The position numbers and the translations under genes were made by a program. From Paramesorhizobium salinisoli (GTDB lineage Bacteria; Pseudomonadota; Alphaproteobacteria; Rhizobiales; Rhizobiaceae), in contig NZ_QOZG01000003.1 of assembly GCF_003335045.1 (NCBI RefSeq), positions 62,001 through 126,000 of the forward strand: a DNA stretch of 64,000 nt. Direction: 5' to 3'. A model generated the notes under the pieces. The model was not told the origin of the DNA. It was given only the letters and a program-made list of their open reading frames with translations, and did no database searches. Below are positions 41,091 through 51,408 of this stretch, piece by piece. Position 1 is the stretch's first letter. Each line of letters begins with the position of its first letter.

Positions 41091-41690
41091 ATGGCGAAAA
41101 TTCTGGTTCTTTACTACTCATCCTGGGGCCATATGGAGCAGATGGCGAGAGCCGCTGCCGAAGGGGCGCGGGCGGCGGGCGCGGATGTGACGATCAAGCG
41201 CGTGCCGGAGATCGTGCCGGAAGAGGTGGCGAAAAAGGCGGGGTATAAGCTCGACCAGGATGCGCCGTTGGCCACGCCGCTGGAACTGGCGGACTATGAC
41301 GGCTTCATATTCGGCCTGTCGACGCGATACGGCATGATGGCCGCGCAGATGAAGAATTTCCTCGACCAGACGGGGCCGCTCTGGGCTGAGGGTAAGCTTA
41401 TCGATAAGCCGGCAACAGTGATGGCATCGACGGCAACGCAGCATGGTGGTGCGGAAATGGCGCTTGCCTCCGCGCAATTGGCGCTGCAGCACCACGGGAT
41501 GATCATCGTGCCCTTGTCCTACGCCTATCAGGACCAGATGGGCAACGACGTGGTGCGCGGCGGCGCGCCCTATGGAATGACCACCACCACAAATGGCGAC
41601 GGCTCGCGCTTCCCCTCGCAACAGGAGCTGGAGGGCGCGAAATTCCAGGGCAGGCGGCTGGCTGAGATCACCATCAAGCTGAAAGGCTGA
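41091..41690 (+). CDS. wrbA: NAD(P)H:quinone oxidoreductase WrbA
   Basis: 199 residues, flavodoxin-fold FMN protein that reduces quinones by two electrons and limits oxidative stress. [22 protein letters not shown] is the FMN phosphate loop region and [20 protein letters not shown] plus TATQHGGAE are standard WrbA motifs. A GGAGACTGAA site precedes the ATG. Monocistronic. Confidence 0.96.
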   Translation: MAKILVLYYSSWGHMEQMARAAAEGARAAGADVTIKRVPEIVPEEVAKKAGYKLDQDAPLATPLELADYDGFIFGLSTRYGMMAAQMKNFLDQTGPLWAEGKLIDKPATVMASTATQHGGAEMALASAQLALQHHGMIIVPLSYAYQDQMGNDVVRGGAPYGMTTTTNGDGSRFPSQQELEGAKFQGRRLAEITIKLKG

Positions 41691-41790
41691 AATGTTTCAT
41701 CGCAGGTGAGCCATAGGCCGCCAGGATCCGTGCAAGGAATCCGGTTGAGCTTCGTAGCTTCTGCGCTGGCTGAACTCGCCTGATGTGTTT

Positions 41791-41814
41791 CCGGCGGTGG
41801 GCTGCCACCGCCGG
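41791..41814 (+). terminator. hairpin downstream of wrbA
   Basis: Perfect 10-bp stem CCGGCGGTGG/CCACCGCCGG with a GCTG tetraloop, followed by TGTCTTTC. It is 100 bases after wrbA and probably ends its transcript. Confidence 0.55.
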
Positions 41815-42252
41815 TGTCTTTCGTAGGCTATCGAGCTCCCGAACGCTGGCAGGCTTCTCGGAATGCCAAGCTCGGTCGGCCCCTGGGTATGGCGGGTAGC
41901 CGCTTCGGTCGGCAGTGAAGATGAGGCGCGGGCCGGACAGGTGGGACGCTCGACTGCCGTTTCGTTGGCCACAAGGAGAAACCGGAAAAATCCCTGCGTT
42001 CGTCATCCCTGTCATGTCCGGTTGACACGGCACGCAACCTCGAAAGTAAGAAGTATTCAACAGATGTTTTGTTCCGTGCGCCTGTTCAGTGAGGGGCACC
42101 TTATCGGCGTGTGGTGAACGCATTGCTGCGGGCGCTGTCGGATGGACTTGCTTCCCCAGGTTCGTCATCATGATAAAGCTCGATGCAAGAATGTCGTTCT
42201 CGGGGTAGAAGCGCGATCCAATTCAATCAGTTCAGACGCAGACAGGATTTTA
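41815..42252. other. non-coding gap before the sugar region
   Basis: About 440 bases with no gene I can support. A minus-strand ORF of 165 codons spans it but has no ribosome site, an unusual composition and no family resemblance. It should contain the promoter of the GntR-type regulator. Confidence 0.5.
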
Positions 42253-43155
42253 ATGGCTAGGACAGACGAACGCTTCCGCGAGGCATTCAACGCGGCGCTC
42301 GAACTCTGCGAGGGTATGGCTCCCGGCGACCAGTTACCCTCCGAGAATGATCTGGCGACACGGCTCGACGTCAGCCGGACGGTCGTGCGTGCGATCCTGG
42401 AGAAATTCAAGGACAAGAAGATCATAGCATGGGTGGGCCGGGAAAAGCGCCTGCTGAGAACACCGGAGGAAAAGGACTGGCTCGAGATCCAGGAAGGGCA
42501 GCTCGACGAGCAGCAGCTGGAACGTCAATTTCTGGATTGGATTCTACGCTTCGACGTGGCGCCGGGTACCGCGCTCAACGTCTCCCAACTCAGGCGCCGG
42601 TTCCCCGTCACGCCCCATATGCTCCACGAGTTCCTGGCATCACTCAGCAGGTTTGGGCTCGTCCGGCGTCGACCGAAAGGCGGCTGGGAACTGGTGGGGT
42701 TCACGCGTGAGTTCGCCGTGGAGCTGTCCGAATTCAGGATGGTCCTTGAGCTGAACGCGGTTGCGCATTTCGTCCAGCTTCCTCCCGAGGACCCGATCTG
42801 GAAGCAGCTTGATGAACTTGAACAAAAGCACGAGCAGCTTGCCGCCGAAATAGACGAACGCTTCCATGATTTTTCGTTGCTGGACGAGGAATTCCACATG
42901 TTGATCGGAAGCGCGGTCCGCAACCGCTTTGCTGCCGAATTCCAGAAACTCATTTCACTGATCTTCCACTATCACTTCCAGTGGGACAAAACTGAAGAAC
43001 GCCAGAGAAACAAAGCCGCAATAGGTGAACATCTGCGGCTGATCTCGGCACTGAAAGCACGGGATGGAGCGGCAGCAACAGCGGCGGCGGCGGATCACCT
43101 GAAGACCTCGAAGCAGACTTTGCTCTCTTCGCTTCGCGTCCACGCCCTTGCCTGA
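42253..43155 (+). CDS. GntR/FCD-type transcriptional regulator with two winged-helix segments
   Basis: 300 residues. A GntR winged helix (about residues 20-75: PSENDLATRLDVSRTVVRAIL) is followed by a second DNA-binding-like segment (about residues 110-150: LRRRFPVTPHMLHEFL...GLVRRRPKGGW) and an all-helical FCD-like ligand domain with LDEEFHMLIGSAVRNRF. It lies just upstream of a sugar ABC operon on the same strand and is the obvious candidate regulator. ATG 42253 is chosen because it starts right before the conserved helix; an upstream frame reaches 42142. Confidence 0.85.
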   Translation: MARTDERFREAFNAALELCEGMAPGDQLPSENDLATRLDVSRTVVRAILEKFKDKKIIAWVGREKRLLRTPEEKDWLEIQEGQLDEQQLERQFLDWILRFDVAPGTALNVSQLRRRFPVTPHMLHEFLASLSRFGLVRRRPKGGWELVGFTREFAVELSEFRMVLELNAVAHFVQLPPEDPIWKQLDELEQKHEQLAAEIDERFHDFSLLDEEFHMLIGSAVRNRFAAEFQKLISLIFHYHFQWDKTEERQRNKAAIGEHLRLISALKARDGAAATAAAADHLKTSKQTLLSSLRVHALA

Positions 43156-43295
43156 AACGGCCATCAAGTCTCTCCTCAAGGCGCAAACCACAAACAGCGC
43201 TGGAGTGCAGGCGGACGTGGTATCCCCACCTTCACGAGGCATTGAATACGCTAGGCGACTGCTCCAATATGATTTGCCCCTAAAAGATCAAAAGC

Positions 43296-43311
43296 ATTTG
43301 CCAATGCAAAT
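43296..43311 (+). promoter_or_regulatory. inverted repeat in the sugar ABC operon promoter
   Basis: ATTTGC-CAAT-GCAAAT is a perfect 6-base palindrome with a 4-base spacer, directly before an AT-rich stretch holding TATAAT (43316-43321). Its place between the regulator and the operon makes it a candidate operator for the GntR-type protein; this is inference. Confidence 0.4.
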
Positions 43312-43351
43312 TGTTTATAATAATAAAAAACTGAATGTCTCGGGAGGACAA

Positions 43352-43519
43352 ATGAACAGCCAGTCGACTTTGAACCGTCGGATGTTGAGCGGCGTCTGTA
43401 TGGAGCCGGGAGGGTTCAGTTTACTCGAGCGTGACGATGCCGATTTCCTGCATGTGATGGACGCGTTATCCTCGGGCGCCGTCGACGAGCTGCCCGCATG
43501 GGGATCAGCGCATGGTTGA
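43352..43519 (+). CDS. small protein at the head of the sugar ABC operon, 55 residues
   Basis: Starts [21 protein letters not shown] and ends [12 protein letters not shown] textbook ribosome site (GGGAGGA) lies four bases before the ATG, and the stop overlaps the start of the ABC ATPase gene (ATGGTTGA), indicating translational coupling. It is acidic in the middle ([16 protein letters not shown]), has no membrane segment and one Cys. I recognise no family. It could be a real regulatory or accessory protein, or a leader that sets ATPase translation. Confidence 0.6.
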   Translation: MNSQSTLNRRMLSGVCMEPGGFSLLERDDADFLHVMDALSSGAVDELPAWGSAHG

Positions 43520-45032
43520 ACTCATCAGGCTGGAGTCGATCGACAAACACTTCCCCGGCGTGCATGCGCTCAAGAGCGTGAGCTTTGATCTGCAGACCGG
43601 CGAGGTTCACGCCCTGATGGGCGAAAATGGGGCCGGGAAATCGACCCTCATGAAGGTTCTCTCCGGTATCCTGCAGCCGGACGGCGGCACGATCCGGGTC
43701 GCTGGCAATGATGTCACGATCCCCAGTCCGCACGCGGCACAGGCGCTTGGTATCGGCATGATCCATCAGGAGCTCGCCCTGATGAACGATCTGACCGTTG
43801 CGCAGAACATCTTCATCGGCCGCGAGCCCCGCAAGCGCTTCTGGCGTCTCGATGAAGATGCGCTGAACGAGGCGGCGCGAGAGATATTCTCGGCCATGAA
43901 CGTCTCCATCGACCCGCGGGCGGAAGTGCGCACCCTTTCGGTGGCGCAGCAGCAGATGGTCGAGATCGCCAAAAGCCTCTCGCACAAGTCCCGTGTCCTT
44001 GTCATGGATGAGCCGACGGCCGCCCTCAACGACAGGGAAGTCCACGAGCTGTTCACGATCATCGCCCGCCTGAAATCCGAAGGCGTCGGCATCGTCTACA
44101 TCAGCCACAAGATGGACGAAATCAAAAGGATTTCGGACCGCGTGACCGTCATGCGGGACGGCGCGTATGTCGGCACCGTCAGTGCCTCCGAGACTCCCAT
44201 TTCGAAGATTATCTCCATGATGGTCGGTCGCGAACTCGACAACACCCAAGCCGACATCCCCGACCTTTCCGGCGCGCCCGTCGCGCTGGAGGTACGCGGG
44301 CTTTCCCGCGGCAAGGAAGTCCAGAACGTCAGTTTCAGCCTCAAGGCGGGGGAAATCCTGGGATTCGCGGGTCTGATGGGAGCGGGCAGAACCGAGGTCG
44401 CGCGGCTGATCTTCGGCGCCGACCGCAGAGACGCCGGCGAAATCATCGTTCACGGGAAGAAGGCCGCGATCGCGAGCCCCAAGGACGCTGTTTCGGCGGG
44501 GATCGGGTATCTCTCGGAAGACCGCAAACATCTTGGTCTGGCGCTCGGTCTCGATCTGGCCGCGAATGTCGGCCTGCCCAATCTCGGACGCTTCTCGAAT
44601 GGCATCGGCGTCATCGACGACGCCAAGCTCGGGAGCATTGCCCGGGACTATATCAAGCAGCTCGGCATCAGGACGCCGTCTGAGCGGCAGGAGGTGAGGC
44701 TGCTCTCCGGCGGAAACCAGCAGAAAGTCGTGCTGGCGAAATGGCTGCTGCGCAACTGCGACATCCTGATCTTCGACGAGCCCACCAGGGGCATCGACAT
44801 CGGGGCCAAGTCCGAAATCTACCGGCTGATGCAGGCGCTGGCGCAACAAGGCAAGGCGATCATCGTCATCTCGTCGGAACTCCCCGAAGTGCTCAGATTG
44901 TCCCACCGTATCGCGGTGATGTGCGAAGGCCGCCTGACAGGTATCCTCCCGGGGGGCAGGGAAACAACACAAGAAGAAATCATGCATCTGGCCACTCAGC
45001 GCCGGGTGGAGATCGGGGGAGAAGCCGCATGA
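43512..45032 (+). CDS. ribose-type sugar ABC transporter ATPase (tandem domains)
   Basis: 506 residues of the RbsA/XylG/MglA class. The first ATPase half has Walker [17 protein letters not shown] signature and Walker [11 protein letters not shown]; the second half has the usual degenerate Walker A ([10 protein letters not shown]) with LSGGNQQKV and [10 protein letters not shown]. It powers sugar import with the permease, whose gene overlaps its stop (ATGA). The substrate is not readable; the SDR gene downstream suggests L-fucose or a related sugar. Confidence 0.94.
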   Translation: MVELIRLESIDKHFPGVHALKSVSFDLQTGEVHALMGENGAGKSTLMKVLSGILQPDGGTIRVAGNDVTIPSPHAAQALGIGMIHQELALMNDLTVAQNIFIGREPRKRFWRLDEDALNEAAREIFSAMNVSIDPRAEVRTLSVAQQQMVEIAKSLSHKSRVLVMDEPTAALNDREVHELFTIIARLKSEGVGIVYISHKMDEIKRISDRVTVMRDGAYVGTVSASETPISKIISMMVGRELDNTQADIPDLSGAPVALEVRGLSRGKEVQNVSFSLKAGEILGFAGLMGAGRTEVARLIFGADRRDAGEIIVHGKKAAIASPKDAVSAGIGYLSEDRKHLGLALGLDLAANVGLPNLGRFSNGIGVIDDAKLGSIARDYIKQLGIRTPSERQEVRLLSGGNQQKVVLAKWLLRNCDILIFDEPTRGIDIGAKSEIYRLMQALAQQGKAIIVISSELPEVLRLSHRIAVMCEGRLTGILPGGRETTQEEIMHLATQRRVEIGGEAA

Positions 45033-46021
45033 CGATGATCGTACAGAGCGAGGTGAAGAAGCGGACTTCATCCGGTGTCCATCAGAAGCTTCTGGCGTTC
45101 GCCAGCTTGATCATCATGCTGGTCTTCTTCAGTCTGGCGTCCAGCAATTTCCTCCAGACGTCCAACATCATCGGCATCCTCCAGGCGACGTCGGTGAACG
45201 GCGTTCTGGCAGTTGGGGTCACGCTGGTCATCATCACGGGCGGCATTGATCTTTCCGTGGGAACGCTGATGACCTTCACCGCGGTGATCGCCGGTGTGGT
45301 TCTTACCTATCTGGGGATGCCGCTCCTGTTCGGCATTGTAGCGGCGATCGGGGCGGGCGCTTTTTGCGGGTTCATCTCGGGCACCCTCGTCGCCCGGATG
45401 AAAGTCCCGCCCTTCATCGCCACGTTGGGCATGATGCTCATCCTGAAGGGTACGTCTCTCGTTATCTCCGGGACGAAACCAATCTACTTCAACAACACTC
45501 CCGGCTTTTCGCAAATCTCGACGGGCTCGTTGATTGGCCAAGTCTTCCCGTTCCTTCCCATCCCGAACGGCGTGCTTATCCTCTTTGTGGTTGCGACCGT
45601 CGTCGCATTCATACTCAACCGCACGGCGCTCGGCCGCTACACCTTCGCGCTCGGCTCGAACGAGGAAGCGGCGCGCCTTTCCGGCGTGGACACGGATTTC
45701 TGGAAAATCTGCGTCTACAGCCTGTCGGGCGGTATTTGCGGGGTCGCAGGCCTCATCATAGCGTCGCGCCTGAATTCGGCGCAGCCCGCTCTTGGCCTTG
45801 GCTATGAGCTGGACGCCATCGCCGCGGTGGTCATCGGAGGAACGTCGCTGGCGGGCGGGCGCGGCTCGATCCTCGGCACAATCATCGGCGCGTTCATCAT
45901 GTCCGTTCTGCTGAACGGGCTGCGCATAATGTCCGTGGCGCAGGAATGGCAGACCATCGTAACGGGGCTGATCATCATCCTGGCAGTCTACGCAGACATG
46001 GTTCGCCGGCAACGGACATAA
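45029..46021 (+). CDS. ribose-type sugar ABC transporter permease
   Basis: 330 residues with 9-10 membrane spans. [17 protein letters not shown] and the late [26 protein letters not shown] are signature blocks of the RbsC family. [20 protein letters not shown] is the cytoplasmic coupling loop facing the ATPase. Translationally coupled to the ATPase gene. Confidence 0.94.
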   Translation: MTMIVQSEVKKRTSSGVHQKLLAFASLIIMLVFFSLASSNFLQTSNIIGILQATSVNGVLAVGVTLVIITGGIDLSVGTLMTFTAVIAGVVLTYLGMPLLFGIVAAIGAGAFCGFISGTLVARMKVPPFIATLGMMLILKGTSLVISGTKPIYFNNTPGFSQISTGSLIGQVFPFLPIPNGVLILFVVATVVAFILNRTALGRYTFALGSNEEAARLSGVDTDFWKICVYSLSGGICGVAGLIIASRLNSAQPALGLGYELDAIAAVVIGGTSLAGGRGSILGTIIGAFIMSVLLNGLRIMSVAQEWQTIVTGLIIILAVYADMVRRQRT

Positions 46022-46023
46022 AG

Positions 46024-46054
46024 GTCCGCGGGAGGGCCGCTATGAAACGCGGAC
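46024..46054 (+). repeat. intercistronic hairpin before the binding-protein gene
   Basis: GTCCGCG/CGCGGAC arms (7 bp) with a 17-base loop, three bases after the permease stop; a second CGCGGAC copy follows immediately. It may stabilise or separate the abundant binding-protein mRNA segment. Confidence 0.45.
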
Positions 46055-46109
46055 GCGGACAATCTGAATTGTAATTCGGCATGTCGCCGATACATGGGAG
46101 GAGTATGTA

Positions 46110-47057
46110 ATGATTACGAGACGCAGCATCCTGGCAGCGCTGAGCGCTGTCGCCATCCTGAGCGCCGGTGGGGTGGCGCACGCCCAGGACAAAGTCTACA
46201 TTCCGCTGATCTCCAAAGGCTTCCAGCACCAGTTCTGGCAAGCCGTGAAGGCGGGCGCGGACAAGGCCGCCACCGAGTTCAAGGTCGAAGTCACATTCGA
46301 AGGTCCTGATAACGAGACCCAGGTCGACAAGCAGATCGACATGCTTTCCGCAGCGCTCGCAAAAAGCCCGCAAGCCATCGGCTTCGCCGCGCTCGACACG
46401 CAGGCGGCCACCCCGCTTCTCAAGCAGGCGCAGGATGCCAAAATCCCGGTTATCGCGTTCGACTCGGGCGTCGACAGCGACATCCCGCTCACCACTGCGA
46501 CGACCGACAACGTCGCCGCCGCGGCGCTGGCGGCCGACAAGATGGCCGAACTGATCGGTGGCAAGGGCAAGGTTGCGCTGGTGGTGCACGACCAGACGTC
46601 CCGAACGGGCATCGACCGTCGTGACGGGTTCGTGAACCGCATGAAGGAGAAGCACCCCGACATCGAGATCGTCGACATTCAGTACGGCGGCGGCGATCAG
46701 CTCCAGTCCACCGAAATCGCCAAGGCGATCCTCGCGGCGAACTCCGACCTCAAGGGCTTCTTCGGCGCGAACGAAGGCTCCGCGATCGGCGTGGTCAATG
46801 CAGTCAGGGAAACCGGAGCCAAGGGCGTTACCGTAATCGGATACGACTCTGGCGCGGCACAGAAGCAGGCCATCAAGGATGGCGTCATGGCTGGAGCCAT
46901 CACGCAGAATCCCGTCGGCATCGGCTATGAGACAGTCAAGGCCGCGGTCATGGCAATCAAGGGAGAGGAACTCCCAAAAACCATCGACACAGGCTTCTTC
47001 TGGTACGACAAGACGAACATGGACAGCCCTGAGATTTCGGCAGTTCTCTACGATTGA
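46110..47057 (+). CDS. ribose-type periplasmic sugar-binding protein
   Basis: 315 residues with a signal peptide (RRSILAALSAVAILSAG, cleavage AHA-Q). The mature protein has the type I periplasmic fold: VYIPLISKGFQHQFWQAVKAG, DKQIDMLSAAL, PVIAFDSGVDSDIPLTT and GFFGANEGSAIGVVNAV. It delivers sugar to the preceding permease/ATPase. A GGAGGAG site lies upstream. Unusually the binding protein is last among the ABC genes and is followed by a strong terminator. Confidence 0.94.
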   Translation: MITRRSILAALSAVAILSAGGVAHAQDKVYIPLISKGFQHQFWQAVKAGADKAATEFKVEVTFEGPDNETQVDKQIDMLSAALAKSPQAIGFAALDTQAATPLLKQAQDAKIPVIAFDSGVDSDIPLTTATTDNVAAAALAADKMAELIGGKGKVALVVHDQTSRTGIDRRDGFVNRMKEKHPDIEIVDIQYGGGDQLQSTEIAKAILAANSDLKGFFGANEGSAIGVVNAVRETGAKGVTVIGYDSGAAQKQAIKDGVMAGAITQNPVGIGYETVKAAVMAIKGEELPKTIDTGFFWYDKTNMDSPEISAVLYD

Positions 47058-47897
<840 letters not shown>

Positions 47898-47967
47898 CAT
47901 CGTGCTCGCCGGGGACCGGCGGCGGCGCGATGGCGCTTGCCGATCTTGAGCCAGCGCTGCGCCGTGT

Positions 47968-48612
47968 TCAGATCTCGTCCATGAAGGCGTCGAGAAAGCG
48001 CTGGAGCCGCTCATGTCGAACCTGCGCCATTCCGGCGCCGGTCTTGGTTTGGAAACCGGCTGTGAGTTTGATCAATTTGGTATGAAAATGATCGATGGCA
48101 TAATTTCTGTCATCGTAGGAGCGGCAACGCGCTTCCGGATCTTCCAAATCATAGAGGGCGCTGCCCATCCGGCCGGCAATGTAGAAACAACGAGCTACCC
48201 CCACCATGCCGATCGCGTCGAGCCGGTCGGCATCCTGCAGGATTTTTGCCTCAAGTGTCCTCGGTGCAATCTGCGCGGAGAAACTGTGCGCTTCGATAGC
48301 ATGATGAACCATGCTGATCCGCAACTGATCCCAACCGAGCGCCGCGAGTATCCCGGATGCCTTGTCTGCGGCAAGCCGTGAAGATTGGGATCGAAGCGGC
48401 GAATTCTTCTCCACTGATACGCAATCGTGCAGGATGGTGGCCGCGACCAGCACCTCGACATCACCGCCTTCGCCAACCTGGATCCTGGCGGCATTCTTCC
48501 AGACCCGGCACAGGTGCGAAATATCGTGCGATCCGTCTCCGGTATGATCCGTTGCGTGCGGCAGTAAGGCCATAGCCAGATCTTCGAATGGAGAAAACTG
48601 GCTGGCAAGCAT
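47968..48612 (-). CDS. HD-domain phosphohydrolase
   Basis: 214 residues with the HD metal motif: H in GDGSHDISHLCRVW, HD in AATILHDCV, and the late D in LQDADRLDAIG, plus HHAIEAHSFSA. This is the YedJ/YpgQ-like group of cytoplasmic nucleotide or phosphate-ester hydrolases. It lies 36 bases downstream of the AraC-type gene on the same strand and may share its transcript; it converges with the SDR gene. Confidence 0.9.
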   Translation of the reverse strand: MLASQFSPFEDLAMALLPHATDHTGDGSHDISHLCRVWKNAARIQVGEGGDVEVLVAATILHDCVSVEKNSPLRSQSSRLAADKASGILAALGWDQLRISMVHHAIEAHSFSAQIAPRTLEAKILQDADRLDAIGMVGVARCFYIAGRMGSALYDLEDPEARCRSYDDRNYAIDHFHTKLIKLTAGFQTKTGAGMAQVRHERLQRFLDAFMDEI

Positions 48613-48648
48613 GAGGACGATCCGGAGGAATCAGCAGATTGAGCCGGA

Positions 48649-49587
48649 CTATGGCACACGCGGTCGGGAGTGCGCCATGACGGGTTTCGCCTTCAGGAGT
48701 TCGGGCGAGGGGCTGGCATACATGCCCGTCGTGCGGAACTCGGTCGGGCTGGCGCCGAAGACCCGCCGGAAGACCTTGGCGAAATAATTTGGGTCTTCGA
48801 AGCCCGACATGATCGCCACTTCCTTTACCGGCAAGCTCGCCGTCTTGGTCAAAAGCTTCACCGCACGTTGCAAGCGCTTTTGCAGCACGAATTCGGCCGG
48901 CGGCATGCCTTCGTTCGCCGCGAAGACGCGGGAAAAATGTGCCCGGCTCAAACCGGAAATCCGTGCCAGATCCGCAACGGGGAGGGGGCGTTCCAGATTT
49001 GCATGTATGTAGTCGATGACATGCTGCATGGTCCTGTATTCCTGGCTGAATACGGGATGAGAGCCGAAGACGTCATCGTAGAGCGCCATAGCTGCCTCAT
49101 AGGCGATAGCCGAGGCGCGCCCCGGCGTTTCGCCTTCGCCGGCTATCAGTCTCAGGCTGCAATCGGCCAGTTGTTCGATTGTCTGCGGCTGCAATTTCAG
49201 GACCGGTCCGGTCATTGCCAGAATGGCGCGATGGATACGCAGCGCCTCCTCGCCATTCATCGATATCCAGAAGAATTCCCAGCGACCGCCATCCTCGAGC
49301 CAGTAGCGATGACTATGCGGTACCAGCAGCAGCAGCGTCTCGCCTGATCGGACGCGATGGGTGCGGTTTTCGTAACGTAAGTTCCCGGCCCCGCCGATGG
49401 TATATTGCAAAACAGTGAAGGGGGTCTGCCCGCGCCTGCGGCCGTCCCAGTCATAGGTGGCGTCGGTGCGGATTTCATAGCCCGTGCTTGTCGGCATCGT
49501 GTGCAGGCTCTGGCGCCCGCGTGGCAGCGAAACCGTCTTCATCGTTGGTCCGGAAGCGATCAGCCTCTCCAGCACAGAATTACCCAT
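48649..49587 (-). CDS. agpT: AraC-family regulator of alpha-galactoside genes (AgpT-like)
   Basis: 312 residues. An N-terminal cupin-like sugar-binding part (TVLQYTIGGAGNLRYENR, SHRYWLEDGGRWEFFWI) precedes two helix-turn-helix motifs: LPVADLARISGLSRAHFSRVF and VKEVAIMSGFEDPNYFAKVFRRVFG. It diverges from the agp operon, as agpT does in Sinorhizobium meliloti, where an AraC-like activator is needed for growth on melibiose and raffinose (from memory). The name rests on this context. Confidence 0.85.
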   Translation of the reverse strand: MGNSVLERLIASGPTMKTVSLPRGRQSLHTMPTSTGYEIRTDATYDWDGRRRGQTPFTVLQYTIGGAGNLRYENRTHRVRSGETLLLLVPHSHRYWLEDGGRWEFFWISMNGEEALRIHRAILAMTGPVLKLQPQTIEQLADCSLRLIAGEGETPGRASAIAYEAAMALYDDVFGSHPVFSQEYRTMQHVIDYIHANLERPLPVADLARISGLSRAHFSRVFAANEGMPPAEFVLQKRLQRAVKLLTKTASLPVKEVAIMSGFEDPNYFAKVFRRVFGASPTEFRTTGMYASPSPELLKAKPVMAHSRPRVP

Positions 49588-49619
49588 GATAGCATAATAC
49601 CTCTCTAGCGGCTGGTCGC

Positions 49620-49633
49620 ATTATGGGCATAAT
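49620..49633. promoter_or_regulatory. palindrome in the agpT-agp divergent promoter
   Basis: ATTATG-GG-CATAAT, a 6-base palindrome with a 2-base centre, lies 33 bases from agpT. Next to it, AACTGTC and AACTGAC form a direct repeat 16 bases apart (49634 and 49650), the type of half-site pair AraC proteins bind. The 202-base divergent region also must hold both promoters. Confidence 0.4.
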
Positions 49634-49789
49634 AACTGTCAACAAAGCAAACTGACCGCAAGACGGCATGTTACGGAGGAGGACCGGCTGCCCGACAATC
49701 GCGGATCATTACCGCCCATCTCGTGAATTAATTTTACCCTGATATCAGCTTTAGCCCGGTATTTCCAAATGAGCCGGGACGAGGAGAGC

Positions 49790-51262
49790 ATGAGCAGCTT
49801 CAAGATCACTATCATCGGCGCGGGCAGCGTCGGATTCACCAAAAAACTCTTCACCGATATTCTCTGCGTGCCGGAATTCAGGGATGTCGAGTTTGCTCTG
49901 ACTGATATCAGCGAAGACAATCTCGTCATGATCAGGACGATTCTCGACAGAATAGTCGAGGCGAACGGACTGCCGACGCGCGTCACCGCGACTACGGACC
50001 GCCGCAAGGCGATCGAGGGCGCGCGCTACATCATCAGTTGCGTGCGTGTCGGGGGACTGGGAGCCTATGCCGACGATATCCGTATTCCGCTGAAATACGG
50101 GGTCGACCAATGTGTCGGCGATACGATCTGTGCAGGCGGCATTCTTTATGGCCAGCGTAATATTCCGGTGATCCTGGATTTCTGCAAGGACATCCGCGAG
50201 GTTGCCGAACCGGGCGCGAAATTCCTGAACTACGCCAACCCCATGGCGATGAACACCTGGGCCGCCATCGAATATGGCAAGGTCGATACAACAGGTCTGT
50301 GCCATGGCGTGCAACATGGCGGCGAACAGATCGCCGAAATTCTGGGAGCAAAGGAAGGCGAACTGGATTTCATCTGCTCCGGCATCAACCACCAAACCTG
50401 GTTCATCGATGTCCGGTTACGAGGCCGCAAGGTCGGCAAGGACGAACTGGTTGCCGCCTTTGAAGCACATCCGGTTTTCTCACAGCAGGAAAAACTTAGG
50501 ATCGACGTGCTGAAGCGCTTCGGCGTCTATTCCACCGAAAGCAACGGCCATCTGTCGGAATATCTGCCGTGGTACCGCAAAAGGCCTGACGAGATCACCA
50601 GATGGATCGACATGTCCGACTGGATCCATGGCGAGACCGGCGGCTATCTGCGCTACTCCACCGAAACGCGCAACTGGTTCGAGACGGAATTCCCGCAGTT
50701 TCTCAAAGATGCGGAACGGCCGATCGATCCGGCGCGCCGCTCGAACGAGCATGCAAGCCATATCCTCGAAGCGCTGGAAACCGGCCGGATTTATCGCGGG
50801 CATTTCAATGTCAGGAACGATGGCGTCATCACCAATCTGCCATCGGATGCCATCATCGAATCCCCGGGCTTCGTCGACCGCTTCGGCATCAACATGGTGG
50901 CTGGTATCACCCTGCCCGAAGCCTGCGCCGCCACCTGTATTTCATCGATAAACGTCCAGCGCATGTCGGTTCATGCCGCGATCTCAGGCGATATCGATCT
51001 GTTGAAGCTGGCAGTACTCCATGATCCGCTGGTCGGCGCGATCTGCACGCCCGAAGAGGTCTGGCAGATGGTCGACGAAATGGTCGTCGCGCAGGCGCAA
51101 TGGCTGCCGCAATATGCCCATGCCATCGATGCGGCCAAGGAACGTCTGAGCCGGGCGACGGTCAAGACACGCGATTGGAAGGGCGTCGCACGGCGCGACG
51201 TTCGTTCCATTGATGAAATTCGTGCGGAAAAGGAAGCCATGAAACTGCGAGCGGCCGGCTAA
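49790..51262 (+). CDS. glycoside hydrolase family 4 enzyme (first of two)
   Basis: 490 residues. The NAD-binding start ITIIGAGSVGFTKKL, NYANPMAMNTW, the metal-site Cys in GLCHGVQHGG and His in CSGINHQTWF define GH4, whose members cleave glycosides by an NAD- and Mn-dependent redox mechanism in the cytoplasm. It is clearly different from the MelA-like GH4 at the operon's end (CHGVQHGG versus CHSVQGT) and may act on another alpha-glycoside. ATG 49790, behind GAGGAG, is chosen over 49769. Confidence 0.9.
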   Translation: MSSFKITIIGAGSVGFTKKLFTDILCVPEFRDVEFALTDISEDNLVMIRTILDRIVEANGLPTRVTATTDRRKAIEGARYIISCVRVGGLGAYADDIRIPLKYGVDQCVGDTICAGGILYGQRNIPVILDFCKDIREVAEPGAKFLNYANPMAMNTWAAIEYGKVDTTGLCHGVQHGGEQIAEILGAKEGELDFICSGINHQTWFIDVRLRGRKVGKDELVAAFEAHPVFSQQEKLRIDVLKRFGVYSTESNGHLSEYLPWYRKRPDEITRWIDMSDWIHGETGGYLRYSTETRNWFETEFPQFLKDAERPIDPARRSNEHASHILEALETGRIYRGHFNVRNDGVITNLPSDAIIESPGFVDRFGINMVAGITLPEACAATCISSINVQRMSVHAAISGDIDLLKLAVLHDPLVGAICTPEEVWQMVDEMVVAQAQWLPQYAHAIDAAKERLSRATVKTRDWKGVARRDVRSIDEIRAEKEAMKLRAAG

Positions 51263-51308
51263 AAGTAACAGCCCGGCGGGTTGCGGCGGGGAGGACGCAC
51301 GCGACCGC

Positions 51309-51331
51309 CATGGCAGTCATTGGCTGCCATG
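51309..51331 (+). repeat. intercistronic hairpin upstream of the agp binding-protein gene
   Basis: CATGGCAG/CTGCCATG, perfect 8-bp stem with 7-base loop, between the first GH4 gene and agpA. Confidence 0.5.
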
Positions 51332-51408
51332 TGCAAAATATCCATTGTGAAAATTGGAGGAGCGCCATCCATCCGGATCGGCAGACTATGAGGGGAGTGA
51401 CAAAGACC

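Noticed and set aside
41674-42171. 165-codon minus-strand ORF after wrbA
   Set aside because: Product has no hydrophobic or catalytic pattern and no family resemblance; I considered a transposase remnant but saw no DDE or HTH signature or terminal repeats.
43298-43321. TTGCCA/TATAAT as a complete sigma-70 promoter
   Set aside because: The spacer would be only 12 bases; the TATAAT may be real but the -35 is not placed.
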